The notes under the pieces are model-generated. The model was not told the DNA's origin. It searched no databases and was given only the letters and a program-made list of their open reading frames with translations. The position numbers were made by a program, and so were the translations under genes. Source: Flavobacterium xinjiangense (GTDB lineage: Bacteria; Bacteroidota; Bacteroidia; Flavobacteriales; Flavobacteriaceae). From it: a stretch of DNA of 64,000 nucleotides. Shown piece after piece: positions 18,350 to 26,243 of the stretch. Positions within the stretch are counted from its first letter, which is position 1. Each line of letters begins with the position of its first letter. The DNA lies in contig NZ_FRCL01000006.1 of assembly GCF_900142885.1 (NCBI RefSeq), positions 171,936 through 235,935 of the forward strand, written 5' to 3'.

Positions 18350-18943
18350 TTAATTTAAAAATAGTTGTGTTAAATGGTTTTGATACACTTTAAGATCATT
18401 TTCAACATCTGGATTTTTTTCAATATCATGAAAGTGAATACTTTGCAACGGTTGCATTCCTGTAAAAGCGTTCATTCGGTGAAAACCAAATAACGGTCCT
18501 TCATCAACACTATGTTGGTCAAAAAATTCTCCCGGTAAAGTAAAAGCTTCTTTTGGAGCATTCCAAGAGGTAGTCAGCATATAATTTTTGCCATGAAGCA
18601 TTCCCCCTGTTCCGTAATTCACGGTTGGATTTTCTGCGGTACGTCCATCACTTTTGTAGATTCCTTTGGCATGGCCTTCCGTAAATACTACATCAATGTA
18701 TTTCTTGAAACCATGTGGCAGCTGAAACCACCAGATTGGTGTGTGATAAATGATTACATCTGCCCAAGCAAATTTCTCCACTTCTGTAGCAGGAATATAA
18801 TCATCATTAATGTTCGTTGTTTTTACTTCAAAATCACTATTGCTTTTGAAAAAATTAAAGGTTTCATTCGAAATGGTTTCATTAAATCGTCCTCCTGAAT
18901 GGCCAAATTTTTGTCCGCCATTAATTATAAATATTTTTGTCAT
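18350..18943 (-). CDS. mdaB: NAD(P)H-dependent quinone oxidoreductase, MdaB-like
   Basis: Flavodoxin-fold quinone reductase of 197 aa. Hallmarks are I-I-N-G-G-Q-K-F-G-H-S-G-G near the N-terminus, D-V-I-I-Y-H-T-P-I-W-W-F-Q-L-P-H-G-F-K-K-Y near residue 63-85, and Y-G-T-G-G-M-L-H-G-K-N-Y-M. These match MdaB (modulator of drug activity B), a two-electron quinone reductase. First gene of a two-gene unit with the ABM monooxygenase, divergent from a LysR regulator that probably controls it. Confidence 0.88.
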   Translation of the reverse strand: MTKIFIINGGQKFGHSGGRFNETISNETFNFFKSNSDFEVKTTNINDDYIPATEVEKFAWADVIIYHTPIWWFQLPHGFKKYIDVVFTEGHAKGIYKSDGRTAENPTVNYGTGGMLHGKNYMLTTSWNAPKEAFTLPGEFFDQHSVDEGPLFGFHRMNAFTGMQPLQSIHFHDIEKNPDVENDLKVYQNHLTQLFLN

Positions 18944-18968
18944 GATTTATTTTTTTAATTTGATGGTA

Positions 18969-19023
18969 CAAAGTTAGAACGAGAAAGTCTATTATTAAAA
19001 TAACATAATTCATACCTTTGTAT
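18969..19023. promoter_or_regulatory. Divergent mdaB / LysR promoter region
   Basis: Minus-strand TAACTTTG (18976-18969) serves mdaB and plus-strand TACCTTTG (19013-19020) serves the LysR gene; both match TAnnTTTG. Neither has a clear TTG upstream, as often with activator-dependent promoters. ATAC-N4-GTAT at 19012-19023 covers the LysR -7 box and may be an autoregulatory site. Confidence 0.5.
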
Positions 19024-19039
19024 CATAATTATAATAGTT

Positions 19040-19933
19040 ATGGTAAATTTAGAATGGTATCGAACTTTTAAAGCGGTTTACAAAACAGGAACTTTGACAA
19101 GTGCTGCAGAAGTATTATTTATATCTCAACCTGGGGTCAGCCTGCATTTGAGTTCTTTAGAAAATTATGTAGGTTATAAATTATTTGATCGCACGGGCAG
19201 AAAAATGGTTCCCACCGAAAAAGGTAAAGTACTGTACAATTTCATCATTGAAGCATTAACAAAACTGGAGGAAGCCGAAAAAAATTTCCAAAGAAGTACC
19301 GAAAAACATACACCAACCATTAGCGTGGGAATGTGTTTTGAAACTTTTCAAATTACTCTGGAACAGTATATTTCGACTTTTCCATTTAATGTTATTATTC
19401 AATTTGGGGAATATCCTGAAATGGTAGAGAATCTGGAGAAAGGAATTTTAGACCTAATCATCACACCACAAATGGTGGTTAAAAACGCAATTGAATATCA
19501 AGCATTTTCCTCGGAAACTATTGTACTTGTTGGCGGAAGCGAAATTGATAATTTGGAATTCAACTTAATAGAAAAAAATGAAAATATAGAAGAAACCGAA
19601 CTTTGGCTAAAGCAACAAAAATGGTATGGAACAACGGGAGACATGGAGCATTTGCGCCGTTTTTGGCAGCTAAACTTTAATAAATACCCTGATTTTCGTC
19701 CTAATTATATTGTTCCCAATCTAAACTCTATCATACGTTGTTTGAGCAGTGGAAAAGGATTAGCAGTGATGCCGGATTTCTTATGTCGCAAAGAAATTGA
19801 TAATGGTTCAATAAAACTGATTTGGGAAGGAAAAAATCCACTTAAAAATATTCTTTATTTCGCAACTAGAAAAAAAACGATATATCTGGAAGAAATAGCA
19901 CTAATTAAGAAAATTTTCATCGAATTGAACTAA
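19040..19933 (+). CDS. LysR-family transcriptional regulator
   Basis: 297 aa with the N-terminal winged HTH in L-E-W-Y-R-T-F-K-A-V-Y-K-T-G-T-L-T-S-A-A-E-V-L-F-... followed by Q-P-G-V-S-L-H-L-S-S-L-E, and a C-terminal periplasmic-binding-like effector domain. It is divergent from the mdaB pair with about 96 nt between start codons, the standard LysR arrangement, so mdaB and the ABM gene are the most likely targets; a quinone or electrophile is the plausible inducer (inference). Confidence 0.9.
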   Translation: MVNLEWYRTFKAVYKTGTLTSAAEVLFISQPGVSLHLSSLENYVGYKLFDRTGRKMVPTEKGKVLYNFIIEALTKLEEAEKNFQRSTEKHTPTISVGMCFETFQITLEQYISTFPFNVIIQFGEYPEMVENLEKGILDLIITPQMVVKNAIEYQAFSSETIVLVGGSEIDNLEFNLIEKNENIEETELWLKQQKWYGTTGDMEHLRRFWQLNFNKYPDFRPNYIVPNLNSIIRCLSSGKGLAVMPDFLCRKEIDNGSIKLIWEGKNPLKNILYFATRKKTIYLEEIALIKKIFIELN

Positions 19934-19984
19934 CTTTGTTAATCAAGATTTTTTTGCTTTTATAAATACTAAAATTTTAAAAAT

Positions 19985-20101
19985 ATGAATGGGTTCTTCA
20001 AAACAATACTAGCTGGTTACGGCGCCAAAAAATTAGGTGGCGGCTGTTTCGGAACAATTATTATTTTTATAATTATCTATTGGATATTAGGTTATTTTTA
20101 G
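19985..20101 (+). CDS. 38-aa single-span membrane microprotein
   Basis: Short frame from ATG 19985 to TAG 20101. Residues 1-20 are basic and glycine-rich (N-G-F-F-K-T-I-L-A-G-Y-G-A-K-K-L-G-G-G-C), and residues 21-38 are hydrophobic with seven Ile. It lies 52 nt after the LysR stop, before a convergent gene. The composition is protein-like rather than random, but no homologue can be named from sequence alone. Confidence 0.5.
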   Translation: MNGFFKTILAGYGAKKLGGGCFGTIIIFIIIYWILGYF

Positions 20102-20141
20102 AATTAAAACTCTAAAAACAACCTAATTATATGTTCAATTA

Positions 20142-22118
20142 TCAATACGCCAAGAGTTCTTTCAGGTCATCTTCAAATCTTCCTTTCGGTAAGTATTGAT
20201 CTTCCAACGCTTTTGTAAATGGAATTGGGCTATCTAAACTTGCCACACGTTTAACCGGTGCATCAAGATATTTAAAGCAATTTTCCATAATCATCGCCGA
20301 AATATCGCTGGCAACACCACCAAACATGCTGTCTTCCTGATAAATAAGCACCCTTCCTGTTTTCTTTACCGATGCAAAAATAGCTTCAGTATCCAAAGGC
20401 TGTAACGTTCTCAAATCTAATAAATCAGCCGAAATTGTAGGGTTTTTATCCAAAGTACCTATAGCCCAATGCACTGCTGCGCCAAACGAAATAATAGTGA
20501 CATCATTTCCTTCTTTCAATAAAGCGGCTTTTCCTAATGGAATCGTGTAATAGTCTTTAGGTACATCTTGATATACACTTCGATACAATTGTTTGTGTTC
20601 AAAGAACATCACAGGATTCGGATCGTTTATGGAAGCATTTAATAAACCTTTGGCATCATATGGAAATGCAGGATATACTACTTTTAACCCTGGTGTTTTA
20701 GTAAACCAAGCTTCATTAGTTTGAGAATGAAAAGGGCCTGCTTGAGTCCCACCACCGCAAGGCATACGAACCACAACATCAGCGTTTTCAAGCCAACGAT
20801 AATGTGACTTTGCTAATAAATTCACAATTGGATTAAATCCTGTGGAAACGAAATCAGCAAACTGCATTTCCACAATCGCTTTGTATCCATTAATCGACAA
20901 TCCCATTCCTGCCGAAACGACTGCACTCTCGCAAATAGGCGTATTGATAACGCGTTCTTTACCAAATTGGGCTACAAAACCATCCGTAATTTTGAAAGCA
21001 CCGCCATATTCCGCGATATCCTGGCCCATTATAACAGAGTTTGGATGGCGTTCCATTGATTCACGCAAACTGTTTGAAATAGCGTCTATAAAACGAATAT
21101 TTTCCTTTTCTTCAGATGGACTAACTAACTCAAATTGATAGGATTTATAAACATCATCTAATTCTTCACTGTAAGAAGCTTCAATTTCAGGTTCTGCATT
21201 GGCAATAGCCAAATTATCATCAATTTCTTTCTTGATTTCACTTCTTAAAACCGAATCAAATTCATCTGAAAGTATTCCGTTTTCGGACAAAAATCTTCTG
21301 TAGTTATCAACTGGATCTTTAATCGCCCACATATCCATCAAGTCTTGAGGAACATATTTAGTGCCACTCGCCTCTTCATGTCCACGCATTCTAAACGTTT
21401 TAAATTCCAATAAAATAGGGCGTGGCTTTTCTATCATGGACGCTTTCAATTCTGATAATAAATTAAAAACTTCAAGAATATTATTGCCGTCAATAATATG
21501 ACTTTCTATTCCGTAACCAATTCCTTTATCAGCCAAGTTTTCGCAGCGGTATTGCTCATTTGTAGGAGTTGACAATCCATAACCGTTATTTTCTATCACA
21601 AACATAACTGGTAATTCCCAAACCGATGCAATATTCAACGCTTCATGAAAATCACCTTCACTTGTTGCGCCTTCACCCGTAAAAACAGCCGTTATTTTAC
21701 CGTTTTTCTTGAGCTTATTGGCTAATGCAATTCCATCAGCAACCCCTAATTGCGGACCCAGATGAGAAATCATTCCAATAATCTTGTATTGTTGGGTTCC
21801 AAAGTGAAAACTTCGATCGCGACCCTTTGTAAAACCATTAGCCTTACCTTGCCATTGAGAAAAAAGGCGGTATAAAGGAATATCTCTTCCAGTGAAAACA
21901 CCAAGGTTTCTGTGCATGGGCAGTATGTACTCGTCATTATCTAAAACTGCGGTAACTCCAACAGAAATAGCCTCTTGACCAATACCTGAAAACCATTTTG
22001 AAACCTTACCTTGCCGAATAAGAATTAACATTTTTTCTTCTATTAATCGTGGCTTCAGTATTCGTTTATATAAATCTAATAATTGATCGTTGGTAAGGTT
22101 TTTTCTGTCAAAGGTCAT
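20142..22118 (-). CDS. 2-oxoacid dehydrogenase E1, fused alpha and beta subunits
   Basis: 658 aa. Residues 1 to about 330 are the alpha part with the ThDP motif G-E-G-A-T-S-E-G-D-F-H-E-A-L and E-N-N-G-Y-G-L-S-T-P. From about 340 the beta part starts at I-R-F-I-D-A-I-S-N-S-L-R-E-S-M, with G-Q-D-I-A-E-Y-G-G-A-F and N-T-P-I-C-E-S. Such fusions are common in Bacteroidetes and usually act on branched-chain 2-oxo acids (anteiso/iso fatty acid primers) or pyruvate. No E2 or E3 gene is adjacent. Monocistronic and convergent with the microprotein gene. Confidence 0.92.
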   Translation of the reverse strand: MTFDRKNLTNDQLLDLYKRILKPRLIEEKMLILIRQGKVSKWFSGIGQEAISVGVTAVLDNDEYILPMHRNLGVFTGRDIPLYRLFSQWQGKANGFTKGRDRSFHFGTQQYKIIGMISHLGPQLGVADGIALANKLKKNGKITAVFTGEGATSEGDFHEALNIASVWELPVMFVIENNGYGLSTPTNEQYRCENLADKGIGYGIESHIIDGNNILEVFNLLSELKASMIEKPRPILLEFKTFRMRGHEEASGTKYVPQDLMDMWAIKDPVDNYRRFLSENGILSDEFDSVLRSEIKKEIDDNLAIANAEPEIEASYSEELDDVYKSYQFELVSPSEEKENIRFIDAISNSLRESMERHPNSVIMGQDIAEYGGAFKITDGFVAQFGKERVINTPICESAVVSAGMGLSINGYKAIVEMQFADFVSTGFNPIVNLLAKSHYRWLENADVVVRMPCGGGTQAGPFHSQTNEAWFTKTPGLKVVYPAFPYDAKGLLNASINDPNPVMFFEHKQLYRSVYQDVPKDYYTIPLGKAALLKEGNDVTIISFGAAVHWAIGTLDKNPTISADLLDLRTLQPLDTEAIFASVKKTGRVLIYQEDSMFGGVASDISAMIMENCFKYLDAPVKRVASLDSPIPFTKALEDQYLPKGRFEDDLKELLAY

Positions 22119-22140
22119 TTTCTTATTTTTTTTTGTGTTT

Positions 22141-22240
22141 CAAAGATAAAAAAATATAACAGTTTTGATTTAATTTGTTATATATTTTTATTTTAATACT
22201 AACTTTTAAAATTTTCAATTAAAATTATTCTTTATCTTTG
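22141..22240. promoter_or_regulatory. Divergent -7 boxes for E1 and the oxygenase
   Basis: TATCTTTG occurs on the minus strand at 22148-22141 (23 nt before the E1 ATG) and on the plus strand at 22233-22240 (46 nt before the oxygenase ATG). Both match TAnnTTTG exactly. No good TTG partner was found for either. Confidence 0.45.
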
Positions 22241-22286
22241 TCTCTGCAAGATTTATACCTTCTAATTTATAAAAAATATTTAAAGT

Positions 22287-23237
22287 ATGCAAAACATTCC
22301 TAGTGTTGACTTGCGTGATTTCCTTTCGGACGACCCGAAACGTAAACAAAAATTTGTAAATGAAATCGGAAGTGCATTTGAAGATATTGGCTTCGTAGCA
22401 CTCAAAGGGCATTTTTTAGACGACCAATTGGTTGATGAATTGTATGGCGAAATTAGAAATTTATTTGCTTTACCTCTAGAAACAAAACGCAGTTATGAGA
22501 TTCCTGGAATTGGTGGCCAAAGAGGTTATATTTCTTTTGGAACGGAACATGCTAAAGGCAGAAAAGAAGGGGATTTAAAAGAATTTTGGCATTTTGGTCA
22601 GTATGTATCTGAAGGTTCAAAATACGCTGCTGAATATCCTGAAAATGTTGAAGTAAAAGAATTACCTCGTTTTAATGTTGCCGGTAAAGAGGCCTACCAA
22701 ATGCTGGAAAAAACTGGCGTTTACGTTCTGAGAGCTCTAGCAATTCACCTTGGTTTAGATGAATTTTATTTTGACAAGTATGCCAAAGACGGAAATTCAA
22801 TCTTAAGACCTATTCATTATCCACCGATCACATCTGAACCTGCAAACGCTATTCGCGCTGCTGCTCATGGTGACATCAATTTGATCACTTTGTTAATGGG
22901 TGCTCAAGGAAAAGGTTTACAAGTGCAGAACCACGATGGAGAATGGATTGATGCAATTGCAGAACCAGATGAATTAGTTATTAACGTAGGTGATATGTTA
23001 TCTCGCCATACAAATAACAAACTAAAATCTACCATTCATCAAGTGGTAAATCCTCCTAGAGAATTATGGGGAACTTCACGTTATTCTATTCCGTTTTTTA
23101 TGCATCCTGTAAGTGACATGAAATTGGATTGTTTGGAAAATTGCATTGATGCAGAAAATCCAAAAAAATTCGAAGACATTAGAGCAGGAGACTATTTATA
23201 CGAACGTTTAGTAGATTTAGGTCTTATTAAAAAATAA
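22287..23237 (+). CDS. Fe(II)/2-oxoglutarate-type oxygenase, isopenicillin N synthase family
   Basis: Double-stranded beta-helix oxygenase of 316 aa. An N-terminal DIOX_N domain (I-P-S-V-D-L-R-D-F) is followed by the core. Iron ligands are His194 and Asp196 (A-A-H-G-D-I-N) and His251 (S-T-I-H-Q-V-V), with Arg265 and Ser267 (S-R-Y-S-I-P-F-F) for the cosubstrate carboxylate. All catalytic residues are present. It stands alone with its own promoter and terminator. The substrate is unknown; the family name does not imply antibiotic synthesis. Confidence 0.9.
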   Translation: MQNIPSVDLRDFLSDDPKRKQKFVNEIGSAFEDIGFVALKGHFLDDQLVDELYGEIRNLFALPLETKRSYEIPGIGGQRGYISFGTEHAKGRKEGDLKEFWHFGQYVSEGSKYAAEYPENVEVKELPRFNVAGKEAYQMLEKTGVYVLRALAIHLGLDEFYFDKYAKDGNSILRPIHYPPITSEPANAIRAAAHGDINLITLLMGAQGKGLQVQNHDGEWIDAIAEPDELVINVGDMLSRHTNNKLKSTIHQVVNPPRELWGTSRYSIPFFMHPVSDMKLDCLENCIDAENPKKFEDIRAGDYLYERLVDLGLIKK

Positions 23238-23261
23238 AACTTAAATTTACGTCAATTACTA

Positions 23262-23293
23262 AAAAGACATTAAGTTTATTCTTAATGTCTTTT
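23262..23293 (+). terminator. Rho-independent terminator after the oxygenase
   Basis: AAAAGACATTAAG, six-base loop, CTTAATGTCTTTT: perfect 13-bp hairpin, then GTTTTTTT. It follows the oxygenase stop by about 25 nt. Confidence 0.85.
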
Positions 23294-23363
23294 GTTTTTT
23301 TAGAATTAAAATCGGCGATAATCCGTAAAAACCGTGTTATCTTCATTCAAAAACATTTGCAGT

Positions 23364-23693
23364 ATGGATTTACAAGACCAATTAAAAAACCTTTTTCCAG
23401 ATCACGAACCATCACCTGAGGAGGCAATTGAAGAAGTTGCACACGAATTATACGTTCAAAAAGAACCTATGATCTGCAAATTCGAAAAACGAAAAGGAAA
23501 AGCCACCACTATAATTGAAGGTTACGAAGGTACTGACGAGGATTTTAAAATTTTGGCCAAAGAAATAAAAACAAAATTGAGTGTTGGCGGAACTTTTAAA
23601 GACGACGCCATCATTATTCAAGGCGATTACCGTGACAAAATTATGACTATTTTAAAAGCTAAAGGTTTTAAAGTAAAGCGCGTTGGAGGCTAG
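23364..23693 (+). CDS. SUI1/eIF1-like translation initiation factor (YciH family)
   Basis: 109 aa from ATG 23364. The SUI1 fold is seen in E-K-R-K-G-K-A-T-T-I-I-E-G-Y-E-G and the L-S-V-G-G-T-F-K-D-D-A-I-I-I-Q-G-D-Y loop. An earlier start at 23334 would add ten unrelated residues and is not preferred. Bacterial members may affect start-codon selection, but their role is poorly defined. The stop codon is followed within 3 nt by a long inverted repeat. Confidence 0.88.
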   Translation: MDLQDQLKNLFPDHEPSPEEAIEEVAHELYVQKEPMICKFEKRKGKATTIIEGYEGTDEDFKILAKEIKTKLSVGGTFKDDAIIIQGDYRDKIMTILKAKGFKVKRVGG

Positions 23694-23695
23694 TG

Positions 23696-23794
23696 GTCAT
23701 TGCGAGGAACGAAGCAATCACACTAGCTTGAGTAGGCAATCTAGATTACAGTTGTGGCTTAACCTAATGCGATTGCTTCGTTCCTCGCAATGAC
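23696..23794. repeat. Long inverted repeat, 24-bp perfect arms
   Basis: Arms at 23696-23719 and 23771-23794 are exact reverse complements, with core GCGAGGAACGAAGCAATC. A 51-nt loop separates them. A diverged single arm (one mismatch) occurs at 24754-24777. These belong to a palindromic intergenic repeat seen in many Bacteroidetes genomes (known from general experience, not searched). Confidence 0.88.
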
Positions 23795-23818
23795 TTTTAA
23801 ACATTAAACAAAAAAACA

Positions 23819-24688
23819 ATGATACAATCATCAGAATTAATATTAAATCCAGACGGAAGCGTCTATCATTTAAATTTAAAACCACAACATATTGCTCACG
23901 ATATCATCTTTGTTGGGGATCAAAATCGGGTAGAAAAAATAACTCAGTTTTTTGACAGTATTGAATTTTCGACGCAAAAGAGAGAATTCAAAACCCAAAC
24001 CGGAATCTTCAAAGGCAAGCGAATAACGGTAATGTCCACAGGAATTGGCCCTGATAATATTGATATTGTTATCAATGAACTAGATGCTTTGGTGAATATT
24101 GATTTAGAAACCCGTCAACCAAAAGAAAAGCTGACTTCTTTAAACATCATCCGTATTGGAACTTCAGGTTCTTTGCAAGCGGATATTCCGGTTGATAGTT
24201 TTGTGATGTCAAAATTTGGTTTGGGATTAGACAACATGCTTCGCTCCTATTTGATTGATGAAGTTTCGAATATCAAAATGGAAGATGCTTTTGTAAAACA
24301 TACCAATTGGGATTTGCGAAAAGGAAAACCATACGTGATTGCTTGTTCCGAAAAATTGGAAAAAATGATAGAAAGCGATAAAATGCACAAAGGAATTACG
24401 GCAACCGCCGGAGGTTTTTATGGCCCACAAGGGCGTGTTTTGCGTTTGAATATTCAAGATGAAGATTTAAATGCTAAAATGGATAATTTCAAATTTGAAG
24501 ACAACCGAATCACCAATCTCGAAATGGAAACAGCTGCTATTTACGGGCTTTCAGCACTTTTAGGACACAATGCTTTGTCATTAAATGCTATAATTGCTAA
24601 TCGTGCTTCGGGAACTTTTAGCGAAGATCCGTACAAAGCGGTTGATGAATTGATTACTTATACATTGAAGAGATTAGCTAATAATTAA
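23819..24688 (+). CDS. Nucleoside phosphorylase (PNP/UDP family)
   Basis: 289 aa. The phosphate-binding region I-R-I-G-T-S-G-S-L near residue 117 and the C-terminal L-E-M-E-T-A-A-I-Y-G-L (ribose-binding E-M-E) near 237 identify the PNP/UDP phosphorylase superfamily. It cleaves nucleosides to free base and ribose-1-phosphate; uridine phosphorylase is the closest guess. It begins 25 nt after the inverted repeat and is followed by a second repeat element. Confidence 0.88.
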   Translation: MIQSSELILNPDGSVYHLNLKPQHIAHDIIFVGDQNRVEKITQFFDSIEFSTQKREFKTQTGIFKGKRITVMSTGIGPDNIDIVINELDALVNIDLETRQPKEKLTSLNIIRIGTSGSLQADIPVDSFVMSKFGLGLDNMLRSYLIDEVSNIKMEDAFVKHTNWDLRKGKPYVIACSEKLEKMIESDKMHKGITATAGGFYGPQGRVLRLNIQDEDLNAKMDNFKFEDNRITNLEMETAAIYGLSALLGHNALSLNAIIANRASGTFSEDPYKAVDELITYTLKRLANN

Positions 24689-24706
24689 TTGAAAATTCAT
24701 TTTAAT

Positions 24707-24812
24707 TTGGAGCTAATTCCTGCTCTACACTGTATCTTTTGTGCTGTCTAAAAGATTGCTTCGTTCCTTGCAATGACAGCACAAAAGGATGCCGTTTCGA
24801 TCAGGGCTATAC
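24707..24812. repeat. Composite intergenic repeat with nested second repeat
   Basis: The outer element runs from TTGGAGCTAATTCCTGCT to AAAAGGATGCCGTTTCGAT...GGGCTAT; its inner arms ATCTTTTGTGCTGTC and GACAGCACAAAAGGAT pair. Inside the loop (24754-24777) sits one arm of the other repeat family, core GATTGCTTCGTTCC. A related outer element occurs at 55461-55552. Confidence 0.6.
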
Positions 24813-24843
24813 CATTAACAATCCACTTACTTTTGCAAAAACA

Positions 24844-25371
24844 ATGAATCTTATTCTAGAAACCAAACGACTTATTCTACGAGAAATGCAACTTTCAGAT
24901 GCCGAAGCTTTATTTGAAATGGAAAGCAACCCTAATGTGCATCAATATCTTTGGAACAAACCATTGACTTCAATCAATGAAGTACACCAATATATAGAAA
25001 AGGTCAGAAATCAATATTTGGAAAATAACATTGGAAGATTTGTTGTTGTTTTAAAAGAAAGCAAAGAATTAATTGGTTGGGCAGGATTGAAATACAACAC
25101 CGAAATGGTGAATAATAAAATTCATTTTTATGATATTGGTTATCGGTTAAACGAAAATTTCTGGGGAAAAGGATATGCCAGTGAAGCCAGTTTTGCTTGG
25201 TTGGATTATGGCTTCAATGTAATGAATATTAAAATTATGGAAGCAGCAGCGCATACAGAAAACATTGCTTCAAATAGAATATTACAAAAAATTGGACTAA
25301 AAATGACCGGGTCCTACATGGAAGACGGTATTTCCTGGAACTGGTACGAATTAAAAAATCCTAAATTATAA
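24844..25371 (+). CDS. GNAT N-acetyltransferase (RimJ/RimL type)
   Basis: 175 aa from ATG 24844; the earlier frame from 24739 runs through the repeat element and is not family sequence. It has the N-terminal L-E-T-K-R-L-I-L-R-E-M and acetyl-CoA-binding W-G-K-G-Y-A-S-E-A region near residue 110, then A-A-A-H-T-E-N-I-A-S-N-R-I-L-Q-K-I-G-L. The protein should acetylate an amino group, possibly a ribosomal protein or small molecule. Its TAA overlaps the next ATG by one base (TAATG). Confidence 0.88.
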   Translation: MNLILETKRLILREMQLSDAEALFEMESNPNVHQYLWNKPLTSINEVHQYIEKVRNQYLENNIGRFVVVLKESKELIGWAGLKYNTEMVNNKIHFYDIGYRLNENFWGKGYASEASFAWLDYGFNVMNIKIMEAAAHTENIASNRILQKIGLKMTGSYMEDGISWNWYELKNPKL

Positions 25372-26222
25372 TGAAAACAATAAAAATAGCGGGCGTTCCA
25401 GAACATTTCAATTTGCCTTGGCATTTGACGATAGAAAATGGAGATTTCGAAAAGGAAAAGATCGATTTACAGTGGACCGAAGTTCCCGAAGGAACAGGAA
25501 AAATGTGCCAAATGCTCCGTGACGGGGAAACTGATATTGCCGTGATCCTAACTGAAGGAATCGTGAAAGATATAATTGCTGGTAATCCGAGTAAAATTGT
25601 TCAAATTTATGTCGAAAGTCCATTGATTTGGGGAATTCATGTCGCAGCAAATTCTAGTTACGAAACAATAGCGGATTTAGAAAACAAGAAAGTCGCTATT
25701 TCCAGATTGGGTTCCGGTTCACAATTAATGGCGTATGTCAATGCCGGCAATCAAGGATGGAAAACCGATGATTTAAAATTTGAAATCGTAAATACCATCG
25801 ATGGTGCTGTAGAAGCTTTGACAAATGGAACTGCCGATTACTTTATGTGGGAACGGTTTATGACCAAGCCATTAGTCGACAAAAGAATCTTTAGACGAGT
25901 TGCTAATTGTCCTACACCTTGGCCTTGTTTTGTAATTGCAGTACGTGATGAAATTCTGGAAAATGATCCGGAAATAATTGCAAAAATCCTCAAAATAATC
26001 AATATAAAAACATCCGAATTTAAAATAATTCCAAACATTGATAAAATTCTAGCTTCAAAATACAATCAAAAAGTGGAAGATATTCAAGAATGGCTATCTT
26101 TAACTGAATGGTCTAAAAAACCACTAACTGAAAAAATGTTAAACAATGTTCAAAATCAACTATTTCAGTTAAAAATTATAGATAAAAAAGTTACTTTTGA
26201 TGAAATTGTAAAAGCAGACTAG
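25371..26222 (+). CDS. Orphan periplasmic-binding-fold protein, no signal peptide
   Basis: 283 aa resembling ABC-type nitrate/sulfonate/taurine binding proteins (NMT1/THI5-like): D-G-E-T-D-I-A-V-I-L-T-E-G and K-K-V-A-I-S-R-L-G-S-G-S-Q-L-M-A-Y are typical ligand-pocket strands. It has no N-terminal signal or lipobox and no permease or ATPase gene nearby, so it is probably cytosolic, with an enzymatic or sensing role. It is translationally coupled to the GNAT gene. Function not known. Confidence 0.78.
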   Translation: MKTIKIAGVPEHFNLPWHLTIENGDFEKEKIDLQWTEVPEGTGKMCQMLRDGETDIAVILTEGIVKDIIAGNPSKIVQIYVESPLIWGIHVAANSSYETIADLENKKVAISRLGSGSQLMAYVNAGNQGWKTDDLKFEIVNTIDGAVEALTNGTADYFMWERFMTKPLVDKRIFRRVANCPTPWPCFVIAVRDEILENDPEIIAKILKIINIKTSEFKIIPNIDKILASKYNQKVEDIQEWLSLTEWSKKPLTEKMLNNVQNQLFQLKIIDKKVTFDEIVKAD

Positions 26223-26243
26223 ATTCCTGTTTTTATTGTTACT

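Noticed and set aside
22287..23237. Beta-lactam biosynthesis gene
   Set aside because: Isopenicillin N synthase family is only a fold label; no peptide synthetase or related gene nearby.
23696..24812. CRISPR array or insertion sequence
   Set aside because: Repeats are inverted and only partly repeated, without regular spacers; no transposase is present.
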